From: Ahaetulla prasina
Lineage: Eukaryota; Chordata; Lepidosauria; Squamata; Colubridae
Assembly (NCBI RefSeq): GCF_028640845.1
Contig: NC_080548.1
Coordinates: 4,086,314 to 4,150,313 of the forward strand
Reading direction: 5' to 3'
DNA: 64,000 bases
This document shows positions 20,721 through 32,130 of this stretch, one piece after another; position 1 is the stretch's first letter; every line of letters starts with the position of its first letter. Position numbers and translations under genes: made by a program. The notes beneath the pieces are model-generated. The model was not told where the DNA came from. It was given only the letters and a program-made list of their open reading frames with translations, and ran no database searches.

Positions 20721-21545
20721 ATGGTAGATGCCTTGTCCAGACTACCACAATATAACAGTGTCAAGGCAGAAGTAATTAAGTCCATGATCCCAACCTCCCA
20801 ATTAGCAGCTAAGGTCATTACATGCCTTCAGGCGAAGAACGAGCCCTCCATCTTAGACAATGCCACCACCACAGATTTCAAAGAAGCCTTAGAATCGGAT
20901 GAGTGGTTTAGTGCCAATAAACATAAAAGAGGAGTTAGCTTGGGTGGGAAATAAGTTGTACGTCCCAGTTAGGGAAAGGCTGAGAACTATGCAAGCTTGT
21001 CACGACTCCAAATTAGCTGGTCACTTTGGTTTTATAAAAACATTACATTTACTGAAATGGCAATTCTGGTGGCCCTTGTTAAAAAAGAACATAGAAAGTT
21101 ATGTAACAAAGTGCCCCATTTGCGCTGCCACTAAACACAGGCAGGGGAAAACCCCCAGTCTACTGCATCAGGTGGCCGATGCTTCAGCACCATGGAGAGA
21201 GATCTCCATAGATTTCATTGTTGAATTGCCCGTGAGTTCTGGAAACACAGTGATCTGAGTTGTCACATATCTTTTCTCAAAACAGGTTCATTTCATCCAA
21301 TGCCAAAAGATCCCTATGGCTAAAGCCTTGGCTAAACTGGTTTTGGTCCACATTTACCACTTGCATGGGGCCCCACAAGGTATTATTTTGGACAGAGGGG
21401 TTCAATTCATGTCCAAGTTCTGGAAAGCTGTTTTGAATCTACTTGGGACCGAGCAGGGACTTAGTTCTAGTCATCATCCACAGACAAACGGGACCACAGA
21501 ATGAACAAACTCAGTTCTGGAACAGTACCTGTGCTGTTCTATTAA
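20721..21545 (+). pseudogene. Gypsy pol fragment: RNase H end and integrase
   Basis: The frame opens with VDALSRLPQY, the hallmark linker after RNase H. Then comes the integrase zinc-binding domain (HDSKLAGHFG..., then CPICAATKH, around 21000-21135) and the catalytic core. The core shows DFIVELPVS (first Asp, about 21220), LDRGVQF (second Asp, about 21395) and HHPQTNGTTE (catalytic Glu, about 21490). An in-frame stop after NTVI (21256) and at least one frameshift break it. Integrase would insert the cDNA into host DNA; this copy cannot encode a full enzyme. Confidence 0.85.
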
Positions 21546-21599
21546 TTACAACGTAGAGAAAAGTAAAGTCTTACACTTAAGCAAGAAAAACCAAAAATA

Positions 21600-21695
21600 C
21601 ATACTCAGTTTCCCTGAAAATAAGCCCTGGCATGTTTTATGTTGCTTCTAATATAAGCCCTACCATCCCCCAAATAAGCCCTACTTAAAAGCCTG
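21600..21695. repeat. Fragment of a dispersed repeat ('cctgaaaataagccctggc')
   Basis: Repeated 'aataagccctac' motifs suggest a degenerate DNA-transposon-like repeat. Ends cannot be defined. Confidence 0.4.
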
Positions 21696-22690
21696 CGCAG
21701 CCGGCCAGCCACTCATTCCATCTGTGGTGCCGCAGCCACAAGGCGAGGTGGGGGTGTGGAACTGCCCCATGCGCCCCGCACCAGCTTACCTCAGGGCCTC
21801 TGCAGCCAGGTCACCCCCACTCCAACACCTGCCTCATGGCAACAGCACTGGCAACCATGTGCAACAGGAACCCACATGACCGCCAGCCCACTTCTTCAGC
21901 CACAATGGAGCAGGAGGCTGAATGGTGTGATGGTGCTGTGGCCATGAGGTGAAGCAGGTTTCATGGCATCACTTGGATGGCCATTGAGGAGAACCCTAGA
22001 AATGATCTTGGAGAGGAATGCAACAATTAGCAAGTCATGATTTTAAGCAGAAAAAAAGCACACACAGAATTTAAAACTCTCTTAGCATTATTTGGTATAA
22101 GAAGGAAGGATGGAGGGATGGAAAATACTGTTGAGCTTCCAAAGTTCTATTACTCTAGTCCAGGTTTCCAAACTTGACAAGGGTGGCTGGGAAAATTGGG
22201 AGTTGAGATCCACAAGTCTTGAAGTTGCCAAGGTTGGAGACCCCTGGTCCATATCACCAAAATAAGGAACAGGAGCATCTAATGATTTACCAATCATACA
22301 CATCAATCCTTAGAAAGACTCTAGAAAAAGATATTAAGACCTAAAAAAATCTGGTTCAGGGATTTGTGCATAACAGATCAGCTGCCTGATAGCAACCTAT
22401 TGTGATAATTTTCATAGGTCAACATGGAATTATCAATAAATCTGCCTAGATTAAGTGTAATTATTTTTTCTTTATTCTGTGAGAATAAAGGAAAAATAAT
22501 ACACCCTAATGTATTTGATGAAACGTCCTTTGATATTCTAGTTAGGAAGTTAACAATAGGCTGGATGGCATAACAGTTGTATGGACGCATCACTTGCTTG
22601 AAATCATTCTTAATTTTTTTTCAGTGGTTCTTCATGAGGCTTGATTGAAGTACTGAATAGGTTGTCAGGTGCTTCAGTTCTGAAGTACCC
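21696..22690. other. Mostly unassigned DNA
   Basis: No gene recognised. A short block at 22140-22250 ('ggagttgagatccacaag', 'aaggttggagacccctgg') resembles a common reptile interspersed repeat. Confidence 0.35.
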
Positions 22691-23010
22691 TTCAATATCT
22701 TTTAATAATGACGATGAAGAGCTAGCAATAATGCTTATCAAATGTGTAGATAAATTGAGAAAGGAGAGTTTAATGGCAAGAAGACAGAAATAACTTTCAA
22801 AACTATCTTAATAGGTTAGAGAAATGGGCTGAAAATAACAGAATGAAATCTAGCAAGGCAGGTGCAATGTTCTTCACATAGGAAACAAAAATGATTCAGC
22901 AGTGTGAGGTGGTTGCAAAGAGGAGAGTGGAAATTTTAGATTGCATCCACCAAAATATCCAGGGAGGTTCCACTTTTCTCGGATTGGTCAGGTGTTATTC
23001 TGAGTCCACC
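22690..23010 (+). mobile_element. Decayed CR1 polymerase fragment
   Basis: A frame contains LNRLEKWAENNRMKSSKAG, the CR1 RT thumb-region pattern. It has stops and frameshifts, and its boundaries are approximate. Confidence 0.5.
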
Positions 23011-24417
23011 TTAAAGGACAAGGGAGCGAAATTAGAGCAGATTCAGAATGGGGGAAAGAGACTGATGAATCATAACCAAAGATCACACTCTGCCAACATC
23101 TCAGAGAAGTCTGAAGTGTTCTGCTCAAGGAAGGTAATTCCGGTGGAAAAAGGGACTGAAAAGCAGGTGAGGCCATCCCAATTCCTGCCTTTCTCCTTTT
23201 TCCATTTGACCAGCGAGTTTCAATCCTGGTCCTTCTCCTCCTGAGATGACACAAGGAATGCAACTTCGTCTCTCTTTCTTGCTTAGAACTTCACGTTCCT
23301 CCTTCCCTGGAAAGGCAGGTGAGGGGCTTCTCTTTCATCCAAGAATCCTGGATGAAATAATCCCCTTCAGGTGGGCAGGAAGGTGCCCCTCCTTTTGAAA
23401 AAGCAGGGCCCAGCTGGCCTGCTTCCTTCTTTCCTTTCATGGCATCCCCAGCCCTCTTTTGCTCTGAGTCTGCCGGGTCTGCACAGAGTAATTTACTGGC
23501 AAAATCTCTCCCAGAATCCAGCTTGAAACCAAGCTGTAAAAACAGCTGAGAGTGTAAATAATTCATGCCGACAATATGACTTTTTTATGTAAATTCAGTG
23601 CATTAACCCTCTATTATAATGATGGATGACAAATATAGGGAGCGTTGCCTTGGTAAGAGCTAATGGATGGCCACCATAAATTCACTGCACATTTTATTGT
23701 GTTGCTGGAAATTGCGCCTTCAGGCAGTGCTGTTTACTTTTATGTAAAACTCTGGGTTCCCTAAATATTACAAATATTTTACATTCAACTCCTCAGCATT
23801 TCAGGGGAGAGCACAAATCAAGCTTTCTTCATGCAAGTTGTAATTAAAGGTTTGTTGTTTTCTTTTCTAGGGACAATTATCTAGAACTATAAAGAGATAT
23901 ATTTCCTCTCCCAACTCTTTAGTCATTGGCTGATCCAAAATTCATTTAAAGAAGAAGAAGAAGAAAAAGCAGCTGACAGGCACCTAAAGGGCTGTGCCTG
24001 AAATTGGGCATTCTCGGACACCTCCCCTCCCTTTATTTCTCTTTGGTCTACTTATTCCTTTATTACACACAAAATATTTTAAAAAACATTATCAATACAA
24101 TTTATACCTCATTTTTAGCACATACATTTTTGGAATGTATTAGTAATTCTCTTAGTAATCAATTGAAATTAATTAGTAAAATTGAGCTAATTGGCGAATT
24201 TTTTTTTCAAGATATCCCAACTGTCAGCTCTGAGTGCAGCTGATAGCAGAAGGACAGGGCAAAACCTGGAGAAATCAAACTCTGATATGGGAGTGAGAGG
24301 CTTGGGATGTAGCTCCTGCTTCTGAACTTGATGGCAAGTCTTCAAAGGGCTAAAGAGGACGGAGAGGAAAGAAAGCTTAACTTTTCATTCCTTTTGTTTC
24401 TCTCCTCTTATCTCTCA
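23011..24417. other. Mostly single-copy-looking DNA
   Basis: No repeat family or gene recognised. The part at 23560-23870 is a possible conserved non-coding element, discussed in the findings. The rest is unremarkable, with an A-rich stretch near 23940. Confidence 0.35.
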
Positions 24418-24870
24418 GCATAGAGCTGTAAGGAATCTAGAAGGTCTTTTAGCCCAACCCTTTGCTCATGCAGGAGACCCTAGACCATTTCAGACAAGTG
24501 ACTGTCCCGTCTCTTCTTAAAAGCTTCCAGTGATGGAGCATCCACAACTTCTGGAGACAAGCTGTTCCACTGGTTAATTGTCCTCACTTTCAGGAAGTTT
24601 CTCTTTAATTCCAGGTTGCTTTTCTCCTTGGTTAGTTTCCATCCATTGTTTCTTGTCTTGCCTTCTGGTTGCTTTGAAAAAGAAGCCGACCCCCTCTTCT
24701 TTGCAGCAAGCCCTCAAATATTGGAATACTGCAATCATATCACCCCAGTAATTCTTTTATCTAGACTGGCCATTGGCCATCCCCAATTCTGCAACTGTCC
24801 TTCATACTTTTTAGGCTCCAGACCCTTAATCATCTTAATTGCTCTTCTCTCTATATCTTTTGTTTCTTTT
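24418..24870 (-). mobile_element. CR1 LINE 3' part
   Basis: The minus strand encodes a decayed CR1 C-terminus (ERRAIKMIKGLEPKKYEG, then VIAVFQYLRACCKEE). The terminal phrase matches 17190 and 57720. It is 5' truncated. Confidence 0.8.
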
Positions 24871-24934
24871 GTATACTTTTACTGTGTCAAAAATCACTTT
24901 TAAATGAGGAGGAATTATGTGACCGTAAGAACAT

Positions 24935-25087
24935 TAATCAGTGGAACAGCTTGTCTCCTACAGTTGTGAGTCATCCATAGGTGGAGGTTTTCAAGAAAAG
25001 ATTGGACAACCATTAGTCTAAGGCAGGAATCTAAGGCCTTAGCCAAGTGGCTGGACTAGAAGACCTCCAAGGTCTCTTCCAACTTTA
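24935..25087 (+). mobile_element. CR1 3' end fragment
   Basis: Ends 'ctggactagaagacctccaa' and 'ggtctcttccaac', the CR1 terminus, and abuts a Snake1 fragment. Confidence 0.7.
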
Positions 25088-25735
25088 TAAAATGGACACC
25101 TAACTTCAAAAACATCATCGAAAAAGGACAACAGAGAATGTTCTTTCTGCGCCAACTCAGAAAGCTCAAACTGCCCAAGGAGCTGCTGATCTAGTTCTTC
25201 AGAGGAATTATTGAGTCTGTCATCTGCACCTCTATAACTGTCTGGCTTGGTTCTGCAACCCACAAGACAGACACAGACTTCAGAGAATAATTAGAACTGC
25301 AGAAAAAACAATTGCTATCAACCTGCCTTCCATTGGGGACCTGTATACTGCACAAGTCAAAAAGAGGGCTGTGAAAATATTTACAGACCCCTTGTATCCT
25401 GGACATAAATTGTTTCAACTCCTGTCCTCAAAACGAAGCTATAGAGCACTGCACACCAGAACAACTAGACACAAGAACAGTTTTTCCCCGAATGCCATCA
25501 CTCTACTAAACAAATAAATCCCTCAACATTGTCAAATTATTTACTAAATCTGCACTACTATTACTATCAATCTTATCATTCCTACCACCCATCTCCTCCC
25601 ACTTATGTATGATTCTAACTTGTTGCTGCAACCTTATGATTTATACTGATTGTTCCTAGTATGATTGGATTGCTTATTTGTACCCTATGACTATCATTAA
25701 GTGTTGTACCTTATGATTCTTAATGACTTACTACA
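25088..25735 (+). mobile_element. Snake1-type LINE, 3' part
   Basis: It carries the C-terminal frame (QRMFFLRQLRKLKLPKELL, FTDPLYPGHKLFQLL) and the 3' UTR. It lacks the ATTCT tail, ending near 'ccttatgattcttaatgac'. Confidence 0.8.
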
Positions 25736-25882
25736 GATTTCTTACAAGACCATCTGGTAAAAATTAAGCAATGTTTCTTTAAGGAGCAGCTTTCTGTGAT
25801 CTCACCCCCCCCCCCCCGCACACACTGTCTTTGCAAATGCAGAGGAGATTCTAACACAGGAAGAAGCAATTTCCCCAGAGCC

Positions 25883-26695
25883 ATGGATTACCAAAAACCC
25901 AAACAGAGGAAGCGGAGAAAGAGAGGTAAAAGGGCAGGGATTTTAACCAGATTAAGGAATAGGAGAAATAAAACTCCTCTGCCTTCAATTTTCCTCACCA
26001 ATGTATGTTCACTTGCTAATAAGATGGATGAAATATTCCTTTTAAACAGATACAATTCTGACTTTTACAATTCAGCAGCCCTATGCTTCTATGAAACCTG
26101 GTTAAATGAATCAATTGAAGATAGCAGCCTGCATATCCCAGGGTTTCAAATTCAACGATCAGACAGAATTGCAGAAACATCTGGTAAAAAGAAGAGAGGA
26201 GGCTTATGCTTATATATCAACAACAGCTGGTCCCAGGATATAACTATAATATATAAATTCTATGATGAAAACTTAGAGACATTAATTATCAACTGCAAAC
26301 CATACTATTTGCCTTGTGAATTTTCCTCATTTCTTCTAATTGCTGTTTATGTCCCACCACAAGCCTATGTAAACAAGGCATCACAAACTCTAGCTGACCA
26401 AATCATGGAGGCAGAAGTCAAATACCCTGATTCACTGGCCATTATTTTGGGAGATCTAAACAAGGCAAACTTAAGGAAAGAGCTTTCAAAATATTTTCAG
26501 CATGTCAATTGTCCCACTAGAGGCAAGAATACTTTAGACCATTGCTACACAACACTAAAAAATGCTTATAGGTCCTTACCACGAACAGTTGTGGGACACT
26601 CTGATCATTGCATGATTCACCTTGTACCTGCTTACAGGCAAAGACTTAAAACCACAAAACCAATAATTAAACCTGGACGGAGGAGGCAAAGTTAA
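25883..26695 (+). pseudogene. Snake1 polymerase, endonuclease part
   Basis: An APE-like endonuclease of CR1/L3 type. A basic leader (KQRKRRKRGKR) precedes LTNVCSLANKMDEI, FYETWLNESI (catalytic Glu), LLIAVYVPPQAY, ILGDLNKANLRK (Asp/Asn), NTLDHCYTT (Asp) and GHSDHCMIHL (Asp-His). The frame continues upstream without a clear start; I place it at the ATG at 25883. The reading frame ends at 26695 and the RT part follows in another frame, so one break separates the domains. It would nick DNA to prime reverse transcription. Confidence 0.8.
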
Positions 26696-26805
26696 AGCTA
26701 CAGGCCTGCCTTGACTGCACTGATTGGAATGTTTTTGAAAGTACCTCTGCAGACTTAGATGAACTCACAGAGACTGTAACATCATGTCAGCTTCTGTGAA
26801 GACCT

Positions 26806-28630
26806 ATGTGTTCCACCAGGAACTTGCAAATATACAGTAACAACAAACCTTGGTTCACAGCTAAACTTAAGCAGCTATGTCGTTCCAGAAAGGAAGCCCA
26901 CAGAAAAGGAGATAAAATGCTGTTCAATCAGGCCAGAAATGTATTAACAAGGGAGATCAGAGCAGCAAAAAGAAGCTACTCTGACAAGCTAAAGAATCAG
27001 TTCTCAACAAATGAACCAGCAAACATGTGGAAAACTCTTAAAAATATCACTGGCTATGGCAAACCTCCTTCCCAGGCTGAAGGAAATCAGCAACTGGCAG
27101 ATGATTTCCTGCAGGTGAGACTGCAGGTGTTTTACTGCAGGTTTGAAAGGAAACTACAGCTACCTATCTCCACAACCCCCATCTCAGATACACCAACAAC
27201 AGCCAAACCTCCTACAACTGACCTCATCCCATTGGGTTCACAGCCACTAGTGATCACAGAAAAGGAAGTACAAGACCTATTTCACAGACAAAAGCCAGGA
27301 AAAACTCCAGGCCCAGACAAGATAACTCCTTCTTGCTTAAAAGTCTGTATGAACCAATTAGCCCCCATCTTCCCCCATATCTTCAATAACTCACTAGACA
27401 TGTGCTATGTTTCTTCTTGCTCCAAACACTATATTATCATCCCAGTGCTGAAGAAGCCCACCATCAAGGAACTGAATGACTACAGACCAGTTGCTTTAAC
27501 ATCTGTAGTCATGAAAACCTTTGAAAGGCTAGTGCTGTCCGACTTGAAAACCATCACGGATCTGCTGTTAGACCCCTTGCAATTTGCATACCGAGCAAAT
27601 AGTTCAATGGATGATTGAACTATAATATGACTCTGCACTACATCCTACAACATCTTGAATCTCCAAAGACATATGCAAGGGTCCTCTTTGTAAATTTTAT
27701 TTCAGCATTCAATACCATCATTCCAAACACTCTTCTAACTAAGCTAAACCAGCTACATATATCTGAACACACTTGTAAGTGGATCACAAGCTTCCTAACA
27801 AACAGGAAGCAGCAGGTGAAGCTAAGCAGAATCACATCAGATACCTGTACAATTAGCAGAGGGGCCCACAAGGCTGTGTGCTCTCACCACTTCTCTTCTC
27901 TCTGTATACCAATGACTGCATCTCTAATGATCCATCTGTTAAGCTACTGAAGTTCGCAGATGACACAACAGTAATCGGTCTCATTTGAGACAATGATGAA
28001 TCCGCATGCAGATGGGAGGTTGAACAACTAGCCTCGTGGTGCGTCTGGAACAATCTGGAACTGAACACACTCAAAACTGTAGAAATGGTGGTAGACTTTA
28101 GGAGAAACCTTTCCATACTTCCACCTCTTACAATACTAGACAACACAGTATCAACAGTAGAGACCTTCAAATTTTTAAGTTCTACCATGTCGCAAGATCT
28201 AAAATGGACAGCGAACATCAAAAATGTCATCAAAAAAGCACAACTAAGAATGTTCTTTCTGCACCAACTCAGGAAGCTCACACTTCCCAAGGAGCTTCTG
28301 ATACAGTTCTACAGGGGAATTATTGAGTCTGTCATCTGCACATTTTTAACTGTCTGATTTGGTTCTGAAACTCAACAAGACAAACACAGACTTCATAGGA
28401 TAATTAGAACTGCAGAAGAAACAATTGCCACCAACCTGCCTTCCACTGAGGACCTGTATACTGCACGAATCAAAAAGAGGGCTGTGAAAATATTTACAGA
28501 CCCCTCGCATCTTGGACATAAACTGTTTCAACTCCTACTCTCAAAACGACGCTACAGAGCACTGCACACCAGAACAACTAGACACAAGAACAGTTTCTTC
28601 CCAAACTCTATCACTCTGCTAAACAAATAA
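26806..28630 (+). pseudogene. Snake1 polymerase, reverse transcriptase and C-terminus, broken
   Basis: RT motifs in order: KPGKTPGPDKITPSCLK (27290), LNDYRPVALTSVVMKTFERL (27470), LQFAYRANSSMDD (27580), FVNFISAFNTI (27690, normally with Asp before Ser) and KFADDTT (27950). The thumb and tail follow (KKAQLRMFFLHQLRKL) and end at a TAA at 28628. Stops at 27616, near 27988 and near 28358, plus shifts, disable it. The first catalytic Asp appears changed to Asn (VNFISAF where related copies read VDFSSAF, compare 54010 on the minus strand). Confidence 0.8.
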
Positions 28631-28969
28631 TTCCCTCAACACTGTCAAACTATTTACTGAGTCTGCACTAATATTAATCTTATCATTACTATCACCCATC
28701 TCCTTCCACTTATGACTGTAAGACTGTAACTTTGTTTCTTGTATCCTTACAATTTATATTGACATTGTTTCCTGATTGCCTATGACTATCATTAAGTGTT
28801 GTACCTTAGAATTCTTGATGAACGTACCTTTTTTTTTATGTACACTGAGAGCGTATGCACCAAGACAAATTCCTTGTGTTTCCAATCACACTTGGCCAAT
28901 AAAGAATTGTATAATTCTATTATATATAATATATAATTATGCACCCATACACTCATACATACTATATAT

Positions 28970-29268
28970 CAGGGGTGAAATGCTCCTGGTTTGGACCAGA
29001 TCGCCTGATCCAGTAGCAATGGCGGCGGGTGGTTCAGAGAACTGGTAGCAAAAATCCCTCTCCCCCCCGCCCATGTCCAGCTGAGCTGCGCGATCATCAG
29101 AGCCTCTTTTTTTTACTTTTAAAAGCATTTTTTAACCTCAGCCGAAGAGGTTGTTAAAAATGCTTTTAAAAGGTTAAAAAAAGGCTCTGATGATCCTAGC
29201 TGATCCCAGACGATCCCAGCATGCACAGCTAGCGAAACGGTAATAAACCGGTTCAGATTTCACTACTG
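28970..29268. mobile_element. hAT-like MITE with central hairpin
   Basis: Ends are CAGGGGTGAAATGCTCCTGG and, inverted, CAGTAGTGAAATCTGAACCG. Flanks CTATATAT and CTATACCT agree at 6 of 8 positions, fitting an aged 8-bp duplication. The central hairpin (29115-29173) pairs ACTTTTAAAAGCATTTTT-like arms. Confidence 0.75.
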
Positions 29269-31239
29269 CTATACCTACTACTAAAGCTCTCTTGTGTGTT
29301 TGTAATCTTCAATTGGATTAAATGGTGCATTATGGGGTAACAATTTTTGAACTAAGGTACCTCAAATGGGCTACTTACAGATTTCACCCAAAATCCACAA
29401 TTCATAACTCCCATGGATGTGAGATTTGGAAAAGTTGTGTCCACTTCAGTGCTACCATGCTCAGATGAAGTCACATGATAGGCATTTCCAATGCTCCCTG
29501 TCAGCATCTCACAAGCAACATCAGTAGGAAAGGCAGCGGAAGTTGCAAGTCCAAGGCCAGCAGGTAACTGGCTGCTACTAAGTGGGGGTGTGGGAATGAG
29601 GGGTGTGCAAGAAGTGTGACAAGAATTTGCATGAGTGAGGGTGTTGCACCAGTTGGGGAGTGTGTATGAGGGTGCTTGAGTGGCTGGCGCAGCATGATTG
29701 GGGGAGGATGGACAGGTAGGAAGACTTATTCATACAACTTGCAATCTTCCTGCCGGCTTCCCCATTGACTTTCTTTCATAAGCAAAGTCAGTGGAGAAGC
29801 CAGCAGGAAGTCTTTGCTACCAATCCCACTGGTGGTTGTTTTTTTTTGCCTCCCCCTGTGATAATTCTGTTGATCTGTTTAGCTCAATAAATATCTCCAC
29901 TACAGTGATGCAACAAGTCACAGGTTGTTTCTCTTTCTGTGTGTATGCATGTGTGGATATACATACAAACATAGATATATACATACTTGCTCTGAAGTAA
30001 TTGTGAATTCCTGTCTGTCCTCCATTCACTTGGCCTTCATCATCTCTGCAGAGAGGGGCCTTTGTCTTCAAATGCAGCTTCTGACTTTTTTTTACTAGGT
30101 GCCTAACTTGGAGTAGGCAAGGAGTTATATCATTCTTGATACCATTCTTTCTGCTTCTCACAAATCTGTTTAGGAGAAGCTCTTTTCCATTTCCCTTACT
30201 AGATTAAGATCAAGGATCTAATCAACATACTGTTATCTTGTCCCCATTTGCTGACACTCATAGTTTTTTCCTGTTTGCCCAAGTTCAAAGCATGAATAAA
30301 TTATTCTTGCTAGCTACTTGGGTAGATATACTTACTTGTTCAAATTTATCTTATATTTTAAATAAATGGTCAACACTTTGTTCTGTGACACGGAGTTCCA
30401 AGAGTCTGCCTGAAAACAAACAGATGCTTGCCTCATTTTTATTCCTGTGATCCCACTTTCCATTTCTAGATTCTCTCTTGCCACTTGCTCTTTTAAGTCC
30501 AGAGTGTCATATCCCCTCTACATCTTCCAGTTAATCCTCACATGACTTCTCCTTGTTCAGCCCCCGTCTCTGATCTGTTGTCTCCTTCTTTCCTGAGTAG
30601 AAAATCAAAGCCACCGGTCTCCCTGCATGTTTTATTTCAAGGAGGCCCCGTATTTCCTGAAGACCAATGCTAGAGCCCAGGCAGTGGAGCTGACCTGAGC
30701 ATCAGTCCAAAAGAAGAGGAATTTAAGAGTGCCAGTCACTCAGGAAGGTCTGTTGGTGGGTTGACATCTACTGCAGTGAGAAGCATCTGTATCTTTTAAG
30801 CAGGACTACAAAAGACTGGACAGGAGACCAGGGGCTAAAGCCATTTGCCTAGAAATTATATTGAGTCAAAAAGTGCTGATCTTTAGAATCCTTTTTCAGT
30901 CACCCCACAGGCTTTGACTAAAATTAAAGAAGAACTAATTGGAGACAGTTTCCATATGGTGACCAGAATGACCATGAGCTTTCACATCAACAAAAGCATC
31001 TGCCAAGAATAGGGCTACTGGGTGTCCTAGTCTCCTTTCAGATCTGATTTAGATGCACCATCTCAGAGGAGGAAGTGGAGCCTGGTTTCTCTCTCCAGTA
31101 ATTATGGCTACTGAACACTGAAGTGGTGTGCTTTCTGGAAGTAGAGAGTCTTGAAAGAAAAGTAATTTGACAAAATATTGTTTTAAGCTGCACCAAGCGA
31201 TGCACAGCTTTCTTAGAAGGGAGCAGTTCCCATTATATT
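29269..31239. other. Unassigned DNA
   Basis: No gene or clear repeat. A short stretch near 29750-29810 ('gccggcttccccattgac') may be a remnant of the 'ACAGGTAGTCC' MITE family. Confidence 0.35.
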
Positions 31240-31405
31240 GTGGTGGTCAGCCTCACCTTGTGTCCAGTTCTGGGCACCACACTTTAAAAAAGATTCAGAT
31301 CAATTTGAAAGGTTTAGAGAAGGCAGTAAGGAAAGTATGAATTAAATCACAGGAAAATATATTGAAGAAACTGGAAATGTTTAGGCTTCAGACAACAAGA
31401 CTTCG
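31240..31405 (+). mobile_element. Decayed CR1 fragment
   Basis: The phrase 'gtccagttctgggcacca' and its surroundings are typical of the CR1 C-terminal region. Highly degenerate. Confidence 0.45.
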
Positions 31406-31410
31406 ATTTC

Positions 31411-32130
31411 AATTTCAAATCTTTATTGTCAGTACACAACATATGTACAATGAGATTGGTTGAGCTCCCTCAGTGCACCTCCCCCAACACAATACAACTC
31501 ACAGTGAAGACAGAAAATCCCTAAGCCAATAAATCATAGTAACAAAACACCCGGTCCTATTGCACCAATGTGGACACGTTACACGTTGCGCCGGCCCTGC
31601 AGTCCATCATACTACATAGTCATGATGTTATTTCTCATTCAGGAGTCTGACAGCCCACGGATAAAAACTATTCTTCAGCCTGTTTGTGTGGCTGGCTATA
31701 CAGTACTTCTATATCTCCTTCCTGATGGTAGGAGGGTAGGGTAGAGAAGTGATGGCCAGGGTGAGAGTCATCCCTGAGAATTTTCCTCACTCTTCTAAGG
31801 CAATGAGTCCTAGCAATCTCATCTAGTGGTATCAGGGGACAGCCCACAATGTTTTGTGCTGTGCTCACCACCCTCTGTAATGTTTTTCTATCCGCGGCTG
31901 TCAAGCCAGCATGCCATACCAGGATGCAATAAGTGAGGACGCTTTCTATTGTGACCAGTAAAGGAGGTCATCAGTTGTTGTTCCACCCTGTTTTTAAGCA
32001 AGACCCTAAAGATATGGAGTCTCTGTTGGGCCTTCCTGGCCACTTGGATCGTGTTGTTTTTCCAGATGAGGTCTTTGCTGAGAACCCTTAGATGATAATA
32101 TTCATCCAAGATTTGTTCACCAGTCTGAGC
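31411..32130 (-). mobile_element. L3/Rex-like LINE 3' end, distinct from Snake1
   Basis: On the minus strand the frame reads VARKAQQRLHIFRVLLKN, then TLQRVVSTAQNIVGCPL and RKILRDDSHPGHHF, the C-terminal signature of this LINE group, with breaks. The 3' UTR ends near 'ttgaaattgaaatcgaag'. Snake1 has a related but different tail. Confidence 0.75.

Larger units (their letters stand above)
19655..21545 (+). mobile_element. Ty3/Gypsy LTR retrotransposon internal fragment (gag and pol parts)
   Basis: Gag, RNase H-tail and integrase pieces lie in one orientation but with gaps. Gag is at 19660-19840 and 20361-20549; the end of RNase H and the integrase are at 20721-21545. Protease and most reverse transcriptase are missing. 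Two hAT-like MITEs interrupt it. I see no flanking LTRs. Confidence 0.8.
25780..28925 (+). mobile_element. Nearly complete Snake1-type CR1/L3 LINE
   Basis: It runs from a C-run leader (25805) through the endonuclease and reverse transcriptase to the 3' UTR. The end 'ggccaataaagaattgtat' leads into an AT-rich microsatellite rather than pure ATTCT. It is the longest copy of the family in the window and a good reference for the others. Confidence 0.85.
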
